Below are positions 23,281-36,000 of a DNA stretch of 64,000 nucleotides, piece by piece. The position numbers were made by a program, and so were the translations under genes. The notes beneath the pieces are model-generated. The model saw nothing but the letters and a program-made list of their open reading frames with translations. It had not been told where the DNA came from and ran no database searches. How positions within the stretch are numbered: position 1 is the stretch's first letter; every line of letters starts with the position of its first letter. The stretch is from Mercurialis annua (Eukaryota > Streptophyta > Magnoliopsida > Malpighiales > Euphorbiaceae), in contig NC_065576.1 in NCBI RefSeq assembly GCF_937616625.2, forward strand, positions 10,480,501 through 10,544,500, in the 5' to 3' direction.

Positions 23281-24059
23281 TGTCTAACACGCTAAGGGTA
23301 TGAAAACCGAACAAAAAAAAATTTGGGCAATTTTCCATGTAGACCGAATCAGAAAACCAACCGGTTCAGTTTAAAAAAATATTTTTTCCTAAAATTTCGG
23401 TTCGTTTTTTTTTAAAAGCAAAAAATCGGTACGGTTTTGTTCAAACCGGTTCAATCTCGTTTCAATCTTACAATTATGTTGATTATTAAACTTCCTAAAA
23501 ATAAACACATCTGTTTCAGTCGGATTTTCCAATTGCACTCTTTAGTAATGCACTTTACAATAAATATAAGCTTGCACGATTTATTAACTTTGTATTGAAA
23601 ATGACCTTTATAGCACAAACTGCTAACACTTTCTTCAATATTTCGTTGTTCTTGAATTTCTGACCTTCTCTCATCTCTGTGTATCTTGCCTCTATAATTA
23701 TAAACATTTCCTCATTCAACTTTACTAATTCTGGAATACAATGTGCCATAACCAATTCCAAATTTGTTGCGTCTGTAAACGTTTTGTATTTAATTCACAT
23801 CCTTTGTTGATATTTGAGAGTTTTTCAAACACATTTTCTGAAAACTTGCAAGTTTTTTCTTCAGAAATTTCATATAACAGATTTATGATCCGTTGAATAG
23901 AAAGAGCAACGCTCTGACAGATTTTGTATATCAACATAAATTGGAAATATTGTGCTATCTATTTCTCTATTTTTCAATGTAAAAATAAAAAGAAAGCGAC
24001 AAATCATCATCTACTAAAATTGCCGATACACAACTCTTCACCTAAAAACCGAAGTTAAT

Positions 24060-24260
24060 ATGATAAAACATATTATTACACCAATAATACACCAATAATG
24101 CACAAATAATTCAGCAACAATATATGACAGATACACTAACGTACATTAGACTAATTATATATCAACAATAGACTAATAATACACCAACATTACACTAACA
24201 ATATAGCAAAAATAAATCAAAAATACACCAACATTACACCAATAATACACTATAAATTAT
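24060..24260. repeat. Degenerate short tandem repeat (ACACCAATAAT type)
   Basis: A unit of 10-12 bases, ACACCAATAAT or ACACCAACATT, occurs about ten times with substitutions and gaps. Confidence 0.65.
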
Positions 24261-24398
24261 TCATTATTCAACATACATATTATTCATTGACCTGAAATGC
24301 TAGGAATGCTACTTACATATGATAAAAATCTACACCAAAAATTTCATGCAATAAATAAACTAATATATTCATTAATCAAGTGATATAATAAAAGTTAC

Positions 24399-24668
24399 TT
24401 ACCTGATATCGTATTTCAATTTTATAATCAATATTATCAAGATTCCGTAGTTTTTCAGCATATCTAACATTGCTTTAAAATTGCTTTGTTTATCAATCAA
24501 TGCTCCTTTTATTTTGAAATCTTTAAATTCCATATCATGATTCCAGTATCCATTATAATGCATAAAAATTAGAATTTCAAGATCTCCATTTCTGCAAAAA
24601 GTAAATTCTTCTTTATTTTGACAGTTTATCACATATGAAATCTCATTAAAAAAACTAAATTTTATCAA
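24399..24668 (-). pseudogene. Possible fragment of a MULE transposase N-terminus
   Basis: The 89-residue frame contains a segment (HYNGYWNHDMEFKDFKIKG) resembling the N-terminal part of plant Mutator-like transposases, which often have a 'GxW... Y...G' pattern followed by a hydrophobic helix. This is recollection of a family style and not a firm match. No DDE domain follows. Confidence 0.25.
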
Positions 24669-25062
24669 ATATATATGTATTACCTCAAATTTCTGATTTT
24701 GTCGAGTTCATCTAAAATTCAACCGTTTCAATCAATATTCTCACCGATTTTGAGATGTATCGGTGTCTCAGGAATCGCGACTTCAATCAATTTCTATTTC
24801 AAATCATTTTTCTAAATCTCAATTTAAAATTAGGATTGAATCTAAGAATTTTTGATATGGATTAGGGATTGAATTTCAGAGCTTTCAAAATTGTAATATG
24901 TTCTTCAATTTTCACTTTTTTTTGTTTCATCAATTATGGTTGACGTTGTTAAGTGGCATCCCATTAATTAAGTCATTTTTGAAATTAAGTTAGCAAAAAT
25001 GGTAGCGAAGGGAATTATGGAAAGATGACCAAATTTGTTGTAATTAAGTTTCAAAAACAGGG

Positions 25063-25564
25063 TATTATATTATATATGAAAGCATGAATTGGGGGCACAT
25101 TTACGCTAATGTCCTTTTCACTTTATAAAATATAACTATTAATTAAAAACTATTAAAATAATATTAAAATTAGAGTACTAACTAAAATAAACTACTATAT
25201 TAAGATAATTATTGAAATTAGAGTATTAGCTAAAATAAACTACTATGGTGGGATAATTTTCCAGAGTACTAACTAAAATAGACTACTTAAAATATCTAAT
25301 AATTACTATTTTAATTGTTTTTAATCATATAGAATTTTAAATAAAATAAACTACTTTAATTATTATTTGATATTTTTCTATTTAATTTTCTATACATATA
25401 AAATTTAATATCAATTAAAAATATTAAACTATTAATAAATTAATAAATTATTTAAAATAGTAAATAAAATAAACTATTCCTACTTAACTACTATTTTAAA
25501 CATAATTTGATAATTTGACGAGTCATACTACGAGTCACGTGTGAAACACATAAAGCGACACTAG
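25063..25564 (+). mobile_element. Short Helitron-like remnant
   Basis: The left end reads TATTATATATGAAAGCATG, then a G run, then CACATTTACGCTAATG, like the left end of the unit at 58256. The right end has GACGAGTCATACTACGAGTCACG then GTGTGAAACACATAAAGCGACACTAG (25513-25564), like the hairpin plus CTAG end of the element at 61108-61767. No coding capacity. It is diverged. Confidence 0.55.
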
Positions 25565-27031
25565 TTATATAAATAATCCCTAATTAATAAGGGTAATGTA
25601 TAATATCTTCTCATTTAAATAATAACTATATGTCTATTATTTAGATTAAAAATTTGAAATAATTTTCGGGAGGGGCAGTATGTATTTTTCCCATGCTAAT
25701 ATTGGAATGCCAAATCGGGATGAATCAGAAAACAAAAGAATCCAGAAGTTGGAGTCCAATATAACAATGGTATGACTCAAAATTTGTACCAAAAACATTA
25801 CAAAAGTTATAGTATTATTATTATACACAGTTTATGGACATTGCATTTCCAAAGGCTATACATGCCAACAAAAGTATTAACCCTCCTTCCTGCTTAGAGA
25901 TGTTAACCGTGAAAAACCTGAATATTCCTCGACGGGAGCAGGAAATCTGTAACTGTGCATGCTTGGAGAAATACGATTGTTTTTCTGAACTAACAGAAGT
26001 TCGAGGTAGGCATTTTGCTTTAGAAGACGGCCAACCATTTAGCTTTAAAATTGTCTTCATTGCATGTCTGTGTGCTGATATTGAACCAACAATATATATT
26101 CACCAAGGTTAGTCTTCGAAAGGCTAGATCTTGCCATAGTTAGCCTTGCATAAGTTGAATTCCTACACTAAAAGGATCTGCAGTTATATCAGATGAAAGA
26201 ACAGAACTAAGATTCTCTGAGATTAACTGGGAAGTTGAATGGACAAGCATCATAATAACGGAAAGAAAGATAACACCGAGTGTCAACATCTAAGACATAC
26301 TATACAACATGGAAACGTTGAAATAAAAATACTGAAATGAAAAATGGTGAAAGAATATATTTTACGAGAATGGGTAATAAAATTAAAGTTCTGAAGTATC
26401 ATTAGCGTTTCAGAAACAAAAACATATTAAAATGTATGACTCGACAAGTTTCCGTGTGCAGCAAAGAAGACAGGCATTCTCTTAAAAATAAGTTGGATTG
26501 AATGATGATAAGACACAATAAGAAACTTTAGCATGTCTTGCACGAGGCAATCACAAATTCACAGTATGTAGAAGAATCACAAAGAAAATGATTTAATCAG
26601 TTTCCAAAGTTCCTAACCTCAAAGAAACTGGTCAACACAAGATTTTTGTCAGTCTAGAGGAAAATTAAATACCTTACAAAAAATGATTCTGTTTGCTGGT
26701 CAGGAATAGGAAAACCAGAAAAAACAGGTACCCGGTACTTAATCCTCAGAAGCTATGCTTGCAGAGTCTCAATATCTTTATTCACGTCCATTTTGGTCGA
26801 ACACATTGCAAAATGCAAAATGCAGAAACCCCAAAGTTATGCATAAAGAAATAGGAAGAGCAGTTTCATCAATAGGAGAAGGCTTATCGGTTATATTTGT
26901 AAAATGACATTTCAACCTTCCTGCCAATTAAAGCAAAGGCTATTGCTCGATAATTTACTTTACTTAATCTACCAAAGATGCAAGATACCAAACAGAAGTT
27001 GCATAAAACAACACATACACTTACCAGTTTG
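25565..27031. other. 3' flank of the ABC1K gene and spacer
   Basis: Between the Helitron remnant and the ABC1K stop codon. It should hold the 3' UTR (immediately left of 27032). One minus-strand open frame (25821-26060) is listed separately. Otherwise nothing was recognised. Confidence 0.35.
25821..26060 (-). CDS. Unrecognised 79-codon open frame
   Basis: Not recognised. It is rich in Ser, Arg and Lys near the start and has a short hydrophobic segment (LILLLACIAFG) near its end, so it could be the first exon of a plastid- or membrane-targeted protein. A GT follows near 25815, but no downstream exon was found. An overlapping frame on the other strand is equally long, so coding status is doubtful. 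Confidence 0.15.
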   Translation of the reverse strand: MKTILKLNGWPSSKAKCLPRTSVSSEKQSYFSKHAQLQISCSRRGIFRFFTVNISKQEGGLILLLACIAFGNAMSINCV

Positions 27032-30000
27032 TTAAGCAGTTCCTGTTATCAACCTTTCTTGCTGATCTAACTTTTTGACTTTTATAATGCCAAAGAGAAT
27101 TTGGAAGCTGAAAAATGCACAAACTACATATGCTGCAATGGCTGGTACCTGGAAAAGAAAACCATTTATTAACCGCCATTAAATATCAGGAGTACAAATA
27201 CAAAAAAACATGCATAAGAAGAAACAATTGCAAAAAACAGCTTACTCTAATAGAGTTGAGGTACAAAATTGTTGCAAGGTTTATAAGACTTCCAGCAGCT
27301 ACTGCCTGTTGTTTGGAAAGGTGGACAATATAAAAGTAAATATTCCGGCCAATCAACACATATTAAAACATTGTCTTAAAAAATTATGAAAAAAACAATT
27401 CAACAGCAGATTTGGAGCACGGGCATATTTTACTGCTAACTCTATGAGGCAGGCACACTGACTCCTAAATTTCTGAACAAGTGAATACAGCCATACAAGG
27501 CATTTACGTACAATTTAGAATATTAAAATTCTGGATGCATGAGCACAGCAATAAAGGTATCTAATAGCCAATATAGAACTTTTGACCATGTGTAGCGTTA
27601 GTAAAACCAAGCAACTTATCGGATTCAAAAGCTATTTATTCCCAAACGAGCTAAATTATACTTATTCTTCTGTGAGTTTTTGATAAAATTCATAAAAGAA
27701 AGGCATGATAAGTGAAGGTGAACACTTTTACTACATTTTAGACACAAATGAAACCAGCTATAATGTCCTCAAAAGTTAAACATGCAAGCTTTCAACAGCA
27801 TATTCCAAGAAAAGACTTTCTCATTGAAGTTCCAACGAGGCAAATTGCACATTTTCTTGAGGTATTTAATTCAAAGTACTGCAATTATGTAATTCAGATG
27901 TAAAATCATACGAGTGGGACTTAAAGCACATGAAAGAACATGGTATCCGCAACTATAAATGTCAGCCAAACCCCTCTTCATCCAGAAAAGCATCCGATTA
28001 CAAACAGAGTTTGACATAATGTGAATTCATATAACAACAATAACACTTCAAGCTTTCAATTTAATTTCTTTTGAGTGTGTGGGAAATATGAGATCTTCTA
28101 GTTTTTTTGTCATTTGGAAATATTAGCTGTAGTTTCCTTTTCTGTTTTTATCAGTTCCTTAAGTCATGGGATTGTATATTTCTTTCCTTAGTTTATTTCC
28201 AAAGATAGAATTGTAAAGTTGATATAAGTTGTAATCTTGATAATGAATTATTCAAGCTGAAAAAGTATATTCAATTCTTTTTCTGGTTTCATGGTATCAG
28301 AGCCGGCCTTTCCAACGGCGTAAATATCATTGGCAACCAGCGCTAACCAAATGGCAAACTCTACAACATATTCAACAGAATCAACTGGAAACCCGATTGT
28401 TTCCAACCCTCAGTATATCGCTCCTTCTGATAATGCTTCATTCCAAATCACTTCACACAAGCTGAATGGGAGTAATTTCAGAGAGTGGTATCAATCAATC
28501 TTACTCGTGATGAAAGGCAGAGGAAAAATGGGATATTTGACAGGAGTAAATACAGCGCCACCATTAGAGTCAGCCAAATATAGTACATGGGAAGCTGAAA
28601 ATTCCATTGTAATGGCATGGTTGATTAACTCAATGGATCAAAGAATTGGACGCTTGTACCTGTTCTACCAAACGGCAAAAGAAATATGGGATGCGGTGAA
28701 AGAGATGTATTCGGATCTTGAGGATATATCACAAAGTTTTGAAATTCGTTCCAAGATCCGAAATACGCGACAAAGTACATCATCTGTCACAGAGTACTTT
28801 AATACTTTGTCGGAATTATGGCAAGAAATTGATTTGTTTCATAATATCAATTGGAAATGCCCCGATGATGGAGTATTATATAGCAAAATGCTAGAAAAGG
28901 ACCGAATATTTGATTTTTTGCAGGGTCTAAATCAAGATCTCGATGATGTTAGAGGACGCATACTCGGCATGAAGCCTCTACCCACATCGAAAGAGGCCTT
29001 TGCTGAAGTTCGACGTGAAGAGACAAGGAGAAAAGTGATGTCCCTGCCATCACAAAGTGCAGCAATAGAGACAGCAGCCCAGGGATCTGCTTTAGCTACA
29101 AATCGCTACAGTGAAGAAAAAGATGCGAAAGGAGCCTTTGGAAAAGATGTTTGGCGGTGTGAGCATTGTAAAAAACCTTATCATACTAAGGATACATGCT
29201 GGGATCTCCATGGAACACCTCTTGATTGGAAGCCTCGAACTCAAAGAAGAAAAAAGGTTTATGTGACTGAAATAACTACGAGTTCTACTCCTCAACTATT
29301 CACAGATGAACAAATGGAAGTGCTTCGAAAAATGGTGAATTCCTCCTCAGAGCTATCCAAATCTGCCCCATCAAATTCTAGAGGTTCTACAGCCTTAACA
29401 ACTCACAAAGGTATTGTTTCTTTGTTTTCATGTAAAGATGTATGCGAAACTTGGATAGTGGACACAGGTGCCTCTGACCATATGACAGGTTCAAGATCAA
29501 AAATTAATAACTACAGATCATGTAAAGAGAAAGTTGGAATTACAGTAGCTGATGGGTCTGTATCTTCAGCGAAAGGGAGAGGAAATATAGAAGTCAATGG
29601 ACTAAACTTGAGATCTGTTCTTCATGTTCCTAATTTGAAGTGTAATTTACTTTCAGTAAGTAAATTAACAAAAGGCTTGAACTGTTCAGTGACCTTTTTT
29701 CCTTCTTATTGTACATTTCAGGATCTGTCATCGGGGAGGACGATTGGGAATGCTGAGGAGCGAAATGGTCTCTATTACTTATCTGATGTAATCCCTTCTG
29801 TGAGTTTTAAGTCATATGCTAGTCTTTCTGTGTCTTCTGATTCAAACATTCAGTTATTGCACAAAAGGCTAGGTCATCCAAGCTTCTCTTATTTAAAACA
29901 TTTGTATCCTCAATTATTCATTAATAAAGATCCTTTGTCATTTCATTGTGACTACTGTATTCTTGCCAAACAAACTCGTGCGTCTTACCCCCCTCACGCA

Positions 30001-33000
30001 TATAAGCCTTCTAATCCATTCCATTTAATTCACAGTGATGTATGGGGACCATCACGAGTGCTAAGTTTAACAGGAGAACGATGGTTTGTTACCTTTATCG
30101 ATGATCATACACGAGTATGTTGGGTCTACTTAATGAAAGAAAAATCAGAAGTGACCAAAATTTTTAAACAGTTTCATAAAATTGTGACAAATGTTTTCCA
30201 ATCATCTATACATATTCTTCGAAGTGACAATGGCAGAGAGTACTTCTCTAATGAATTAAATGAGTATCTTCAAAAAAATGGCATAATTCATCAAAGTTCA
30301 TGTGCATATACCCCTCAACAAAACGGTATCGCCGAAAGAAAAAACCGTCATTTGTTGGAAGTTGCCAGATCAATTATGTTTGCTAGTCATGTTCCAAACT
30401 GTTTTTGGGGTGAAGCTATTACTACATCTGCTTTTCTTATTAATCGAGTCCCTTCCAAAAATTTAAAATATCAAACGCCTCTTAGTAAATTGCTGTCTAT
30501 TTTTCCATCATCTCGCATCTATAATTCTCTTGAACCTCGAGTGTTTGGGTGTGTTGCATATGTTCATAACGTTCAACCTAATCGTGGTAAGTTGGATCCA
30601 AAAGCCCTTAAATGTGTTTTTCTTGGTTACTCTCCCACGAAAAAGGGTTACAAGTGTTACCACCCTCCCACAAAACGTTTCTTTATCACTTATGATGTTT
30701 CCTTTGTAGAAAATCAAACTTTCTACTCCCAAATTTCTCTCCAGGGGATGAATGATAATCAAGGAGAGAAACATTGGGATCCATTTTCTGCCACTATTTC
30801 ACTTCCTTTGCCCACTTCAATTATTCCCTCTGACATTGTTCAAGCAGGAGAGCCAAATATTTCAGCAGATCCAAAACCAATCTTAATGTATTCAAGGAGA
30901 GCTCCAACGCAAACTCAAGAGTCCAACCAAATGGCAGGTCCTAGTACTACAAACAATCAAGAAGAGGATGGTGGAGATAATCAAGAGGAGGATGAGACAT
31001 ATCATGAGAATGAAGAGCACACGAATGATCTTGACCTTCCAATTGCCATGAGAAAAGGGGTAAGATCTAATGCCAAAAATTTCAAATATCCTATCTCTGA
31101 TTATGTTGCATATTCTAAATTGTCAGGAAATTTCAAGGCATTTACTGTTAAAATTGACGAGATACAAATTCCTAAAAATATCCATGAGGCACTTCAAGAT
31201 CAAAATTGGAAGAACGCTGTGCTAGAAGAAATGAAGGCATTGAATGAAAATAATACTTGGGAGATGGTACAATTGCCAGAAGGAAAGAGAGTAGTTGGTA
31301 GTAGATGGGTATTCACAGTGAAATACAAACCAGATGGCAGTGTAGACAGACACAAGGCGAGATTGGTCGCACAAGGTTTTACTCAAACCTACGGAATTGA
31401 TTACGAAGAAACATTCGCACCAGTTGCCAAACTTAACTCAATTAGAGTTCTCTTATCTATTGCTGCCAACTTAGATTGGAAATTACATCAGCTAGATGTT
31501 AAAAATGCTTTCCTCCATGGCATGTTAGAAGAAGAAGTGTATATGAGGGCTCCTCCGGGATTTGAAGTAGAGAAAGGATCAGACAAGGTATGTAAGCTAA
31601 ATAAGTCTCTTTATGGTTTGAAACAATCTCCGAGAGCTTGGTTTACAAAATTTAGCAGTGTGATGAAGTCTTTTGGGTATAATCAAGGGCATGCTGATCA
31701 CACCTTATTTGTGAAGAAGAATGAGTCAGGAAAACAAGCAATACTCATTGTGTATGTAGACGATATGGTAATCACAGGCAATGATGAGTTGGAGATTGAG
31801 AATCTCAAAAAGAGACTTCAAGCTGAATTCTTGGTGAAGGATCTTGGAGAACTTAAGTATTTTCTTGGGATGGAGGTTGCAAGAAGTCGTAAAGGAATCT
31901 TCATTTCGCAAAGAAAGTATGTACTTGACTTGTTGAAGGAAACAGGAAAGCTTGGATGCAAACCATCTAGCACACCCTTAGAACGCCACTGGAAGCACAA
32001 GATATCAGAAGATGATCCACCAGTAAATAGAGAGAGCTATCAACATTTAGTTGGAAAACTCATTTACTTGTCACTCACAAGACCTGATATTGCCTTTAGT
32101 GTGAGCACAATAAGTCAATTCATGCATGCTCCTACAAAAAGGCATATGGAAGCAGCAAATCAAATTTTGAGATACTTAAAAGGGAGTCCGGGCAAAGGTT
32201 TACTGTTCAAGAAAACTGAAATTAGAGATGTTGGATTCTCTGATTCCGATTGGGCTGGAGGTAATGATAGCAAGTCAACAACCGGATATTGTACAAAGGT
32301 TTGGGGAAATTTGGTCACTTGGAGAAGCAAAAAGCAATCTGTGGTTGCTCGAAGTAGTGCGGAAGCCGAGTATAGGGCCATAGCTCAAGCAACATGCGAA
32401 CTTATTTGGATTCAAAAATTATTGACAGATTTGAACATGCCAATAACAGGTCCGATGAAGTTGTTTAGTGACAGCAAATCAACCATCAGCGTGGTTCATA
32501 ATCCAGTTCAACATGATAGAATGAAGCATGTGAGAATTGACAGAAGTTTCATTAAAAATGAGATAGAAAATGGCACTATTGCATTGTCATATACACCTAC
32601 CATGTCTCAAGAAGCTGATGTTCTAACTAAAGCTCTTCAAAAATCAAGTTTCAATCTTTGTGTTAGCAAGCTGGGAATGATTGATATCTATTCACCAACT
32701 TGAGGGGGAGTGTGGGAAATATGAGATCTTCTAGTTTTTTTGTCATTTGGAAATATTAGCTGTAGTTTCCTTTTCTGTTTTTATCAGTTCCTTAAGTCAT
32801 GGGATTGTATATTTCTTTCCTTAGTTTATTTCCAAAGATAGAATTGTAAAGTTGATATAAGTTGTAATCTTGATAATAATGAATTATTCAAGCTGAAAAA
32901 GTATATTCAATTCTTTTTCTGGTTTCAGAGTGGCAGTGGCCAATGAAGAAAGTTACAAGGTTTACATCACAATAATATTCTTCAAGCTAATTAATCAACA

Positions 33001-36000
33001 AAAAAGATAATATCTACCATAAAAAATTGAGATTGTTTGGACATTTCATTACTTAATACTATGTTGCTTTTTAATATCTTATAGACCAAGCTATTTTTCA
33101 CCATATTATCCTAAAGCTGTACCGATATAGTGACTAGCCTATTTAATGGAAATCCACAGAAATATGAATGTAACTTCTAAAAGTAAAGCTATCATCAATT
33201 TCTAAGTTAGACACACTTACACTCCCTACTGTCTTTTGCACAGCAGCCACACGCAAAAAAGCCCTTTCAGACTCCAGAGTTCTAACCCGGAGCTTTAAAT
33301 CACCTTGCTCCTGAAAAAAAGTGTTAACTGCCAATCAGCACACCTGCAACCAATAATATAATATTGATAAAAACAGAGCAAGCTAGAACACAAGAAGCAA
33401 TGGCAATGGGTCGAGTTTGGAGAGGGTTTTGAGACACCCTTACCCTATCCTTTTTGTGAATAGGTCGGGTAGGGTTCGATTCAGGAACGGGGCTGGGGCT
33501 GGTAGAGTCGGATAATACATATTATTTCTAAGAAAAATATAATATTAACTACAATTTTAATTATTATATATTGTTTTTCTATGTATAAAAGTATATATTT
33601 AAAATATTTGCCTACAATTGCAAAAATAATATCCAATACTTCATTCAAAACTTTATTTAAATCAACATAATTTTTAATTTTTATATTAAAAACATAAAAC
33701 TTATAATATAAATAAGGCCAAACTATTTTTAAAATTCAAACCTTTGCGTCTTTATCAATTACGGCCAAACTTGTTAACCTTTTTTGTCCAATTTGAAAGT
33801 TTTTTTTGCAATTATGTCCAAAACTTTGGATTTCATTTTGTAAATCCAAATTTTTGCGTCATTTATCAATTGCGACCAAACTTTCATATTAATTCTATTT
33901 AGAAGTTAGAAAACATTTTTAAAATTTGGTAGTAATTGTTAAAAGATAAAAGATTTGGATTTAAAAAATGAAATTCAAAGTTTTGGACACAATTGCAAAA
34001 AAACCTTTTTCGACATAACTGTAAACATTAGAAGGTTCGGTCAAAATTGATAAAAGACATAAAAGTTTGGATTTTAAAAGTGATTGTGCCAATAAATAAA
34101 ATCAAAGATCCATATCGGGTTTTGGATAGGGTATATGAATACCCTTACCCAACTCCATATTTTAAAGGGTAGGGTGTTATCCGTTCCGCTCGGATAGGAT
34201 TGGACGGGTACCCTATGGATAGAACACCCATTGCTATCCTTAGTCAGAACTCCATCATCCTACCAATCGTTGGATAGTTTCTGCAAGCTTTTCAACTCTA
34301 TCAGCCTGTCTAAATAAGTTGTAGAATGCACTAGACTGCCTGTCCCATCTCTTTCTGAGGTCCTGAAATATTATACATTAAATGAAAATGAGACATGTCT
34401 CATGCCTAGCTAAATAGGCCAAGTTTATATCAAATTCTTTGTGTAGATAAATAAGAAAGAGACAAATTACACCTTCACAAAAACTTCAACTCCAGCTTCG
34501 CGAAACTTTAGCAACTCAAGTGCATAACTACATAGGTAAAACACGCAAAAATTCAGACATGTAAAAAGAGCATGTGCAACCAAAATCTATAAAATTAAAC
34601 AGAATTTTTGTTTTGGCTAAAAATAGAAGCGGAAGCTAGATTTTTCTCACGGCTTGGCAATCTCTGTTATATCAAACCGAGGGTCAAGACCCTTCCCAAT
34701 GCCATCCAATACTGCAGAAGAATTTAAATTAATGGCCTTAGTTCATTGTTGCACTTGGCATCACAAAAAAAACTATAGATTCCATAACAGCACCTGAAAA
34801 GGCTCTAACAACAAATGTGAATGTGGCAGGAAATCGAAAAGGTTGATCTGCTGCAATGGCTAACAAGTCTTCTCCTGTAAAGAGAATCAAACAGATGAGA
34901 GTTCTACTTAATGTCCAAAATCAGGTGAAAAGGTTAAAAAGCTGCATTGTCTTTTCCATAGTGATTAATCCAATCCCATGAATTTATTCAACAAGCCAAA
35001 AACCTTGTTCGCTTATGGAAAACAAAATAGCAATGAGAATTACCAATTGCAGCCAAGCGTTGCTTCTTTTTCTCTATCTTTTCCTCCTTACTCAATTGCT
35101 TTTTAAATCCAAGTTCTGCTGTAGCCATTTCTCTCTCTCTTCTTTGAGCAGCAAGACGCTCCTCAAAACTGCCAAAAGAATCAAAAGTTCTTAGTTGCAA
35201 TCACGTTTAAACATAGCCACTTGACATTAATTCACATTTGTGTCAATCATTTTTTCAAGAATTAACATTAGTATCATTAATCCTACTGGTAATACCCAAT
35301 GTCAAAGAAAACTAGGTGTTTTTTTTTCTTCATACTACTAGAAATGTCACTTAGACCATTGCCATCTCACAAGGGGGCAAAAAGAACTGAGGGGAAGCTA
35401 GGCACCAGACGTTTTGTAGATCATAGCACGTACATAACTCCAGCTAGGTACTAAAACGATACTAATATTTTAAGGAACTAAGATACTACAGCAACTATGA
35501 GTGACCTCCATGGAGTTTAAAAGTATGACCATAAGTGCGCAACTGCATTCATACTTCTTTACTCCTCCTCACTATTATTTGAAGTTTGAACCTTAGAGTT
35601 ATACAGTTATCATCCAGAAACAGTGGCCGAAATCAACACTTTGAGATTGCTCTAATAGCTAGCCAAAAGTGCACCAAAGACGTTCAACAGATCTGGCTAA
35701 TCGCTTATCCTTGATCAACAAAAAATTTACAACTACAGCAATCAAAATGAGAAAGAAAACACTCTAATAAACTTAAAGCACCTGACAAGGAAGAATTGTG
35801 CAGTTCGTCTGACAGCTGTCATGTCTCCAGTAGGCACAAGAACACCCATTTGGACCATTGCTTGAAGAACCTACGTAAGACGAATTTTTTATTTTATAAA
35901 ATCATAAAGACATCTAACCAAGTGAAAGACAATATAACTGAAAATATTAGTGTAACATTAACGTTAAGGAAATATAACCTGATGGCAGGCAACCTTAGTT

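Larger units (their letters stand above)
23281..25062. other. Unassigned AT-rich region with short ORFs
   Basis: No intact gene was recognised. Minus-strand open stretches at 23555-23937 have no family I can name. 24060-24260 is filled with a degenerate repeat of the ACACCAATAAT type. The 89-codon frame at 24399-24668 is listed separately. Confidence 0.35.
28078..32927 (+). mobile_element. Complete young Ty1/copia retrotransposon in an ABC1K intron
   Basis: A full element of 4850 bp: 5' LTR 28078-28291, primer-binding site, one polyprotein frame, purine tract, 3' LTR 32711-32927, flanked by GAGTG on both sides. The two LTRs read identically except for one 3-base insertion (ATAATAAT versus ATAAT), so insertion is recent. 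It is antisense to the host gene and lies within the intron between exons 18 and 19 (27306-33220), so the host protein can still be made if the intron splices. The order of integrase before RT identifies Ty1/copia. I cannot assign the lineage with confidence. Confidence 0.97.

Noticed and set aside
28330..28350. Upstream start of the copia polyprotein
   Set aside because: The first codon there is TTG. The first in-frame ATG is 28351.
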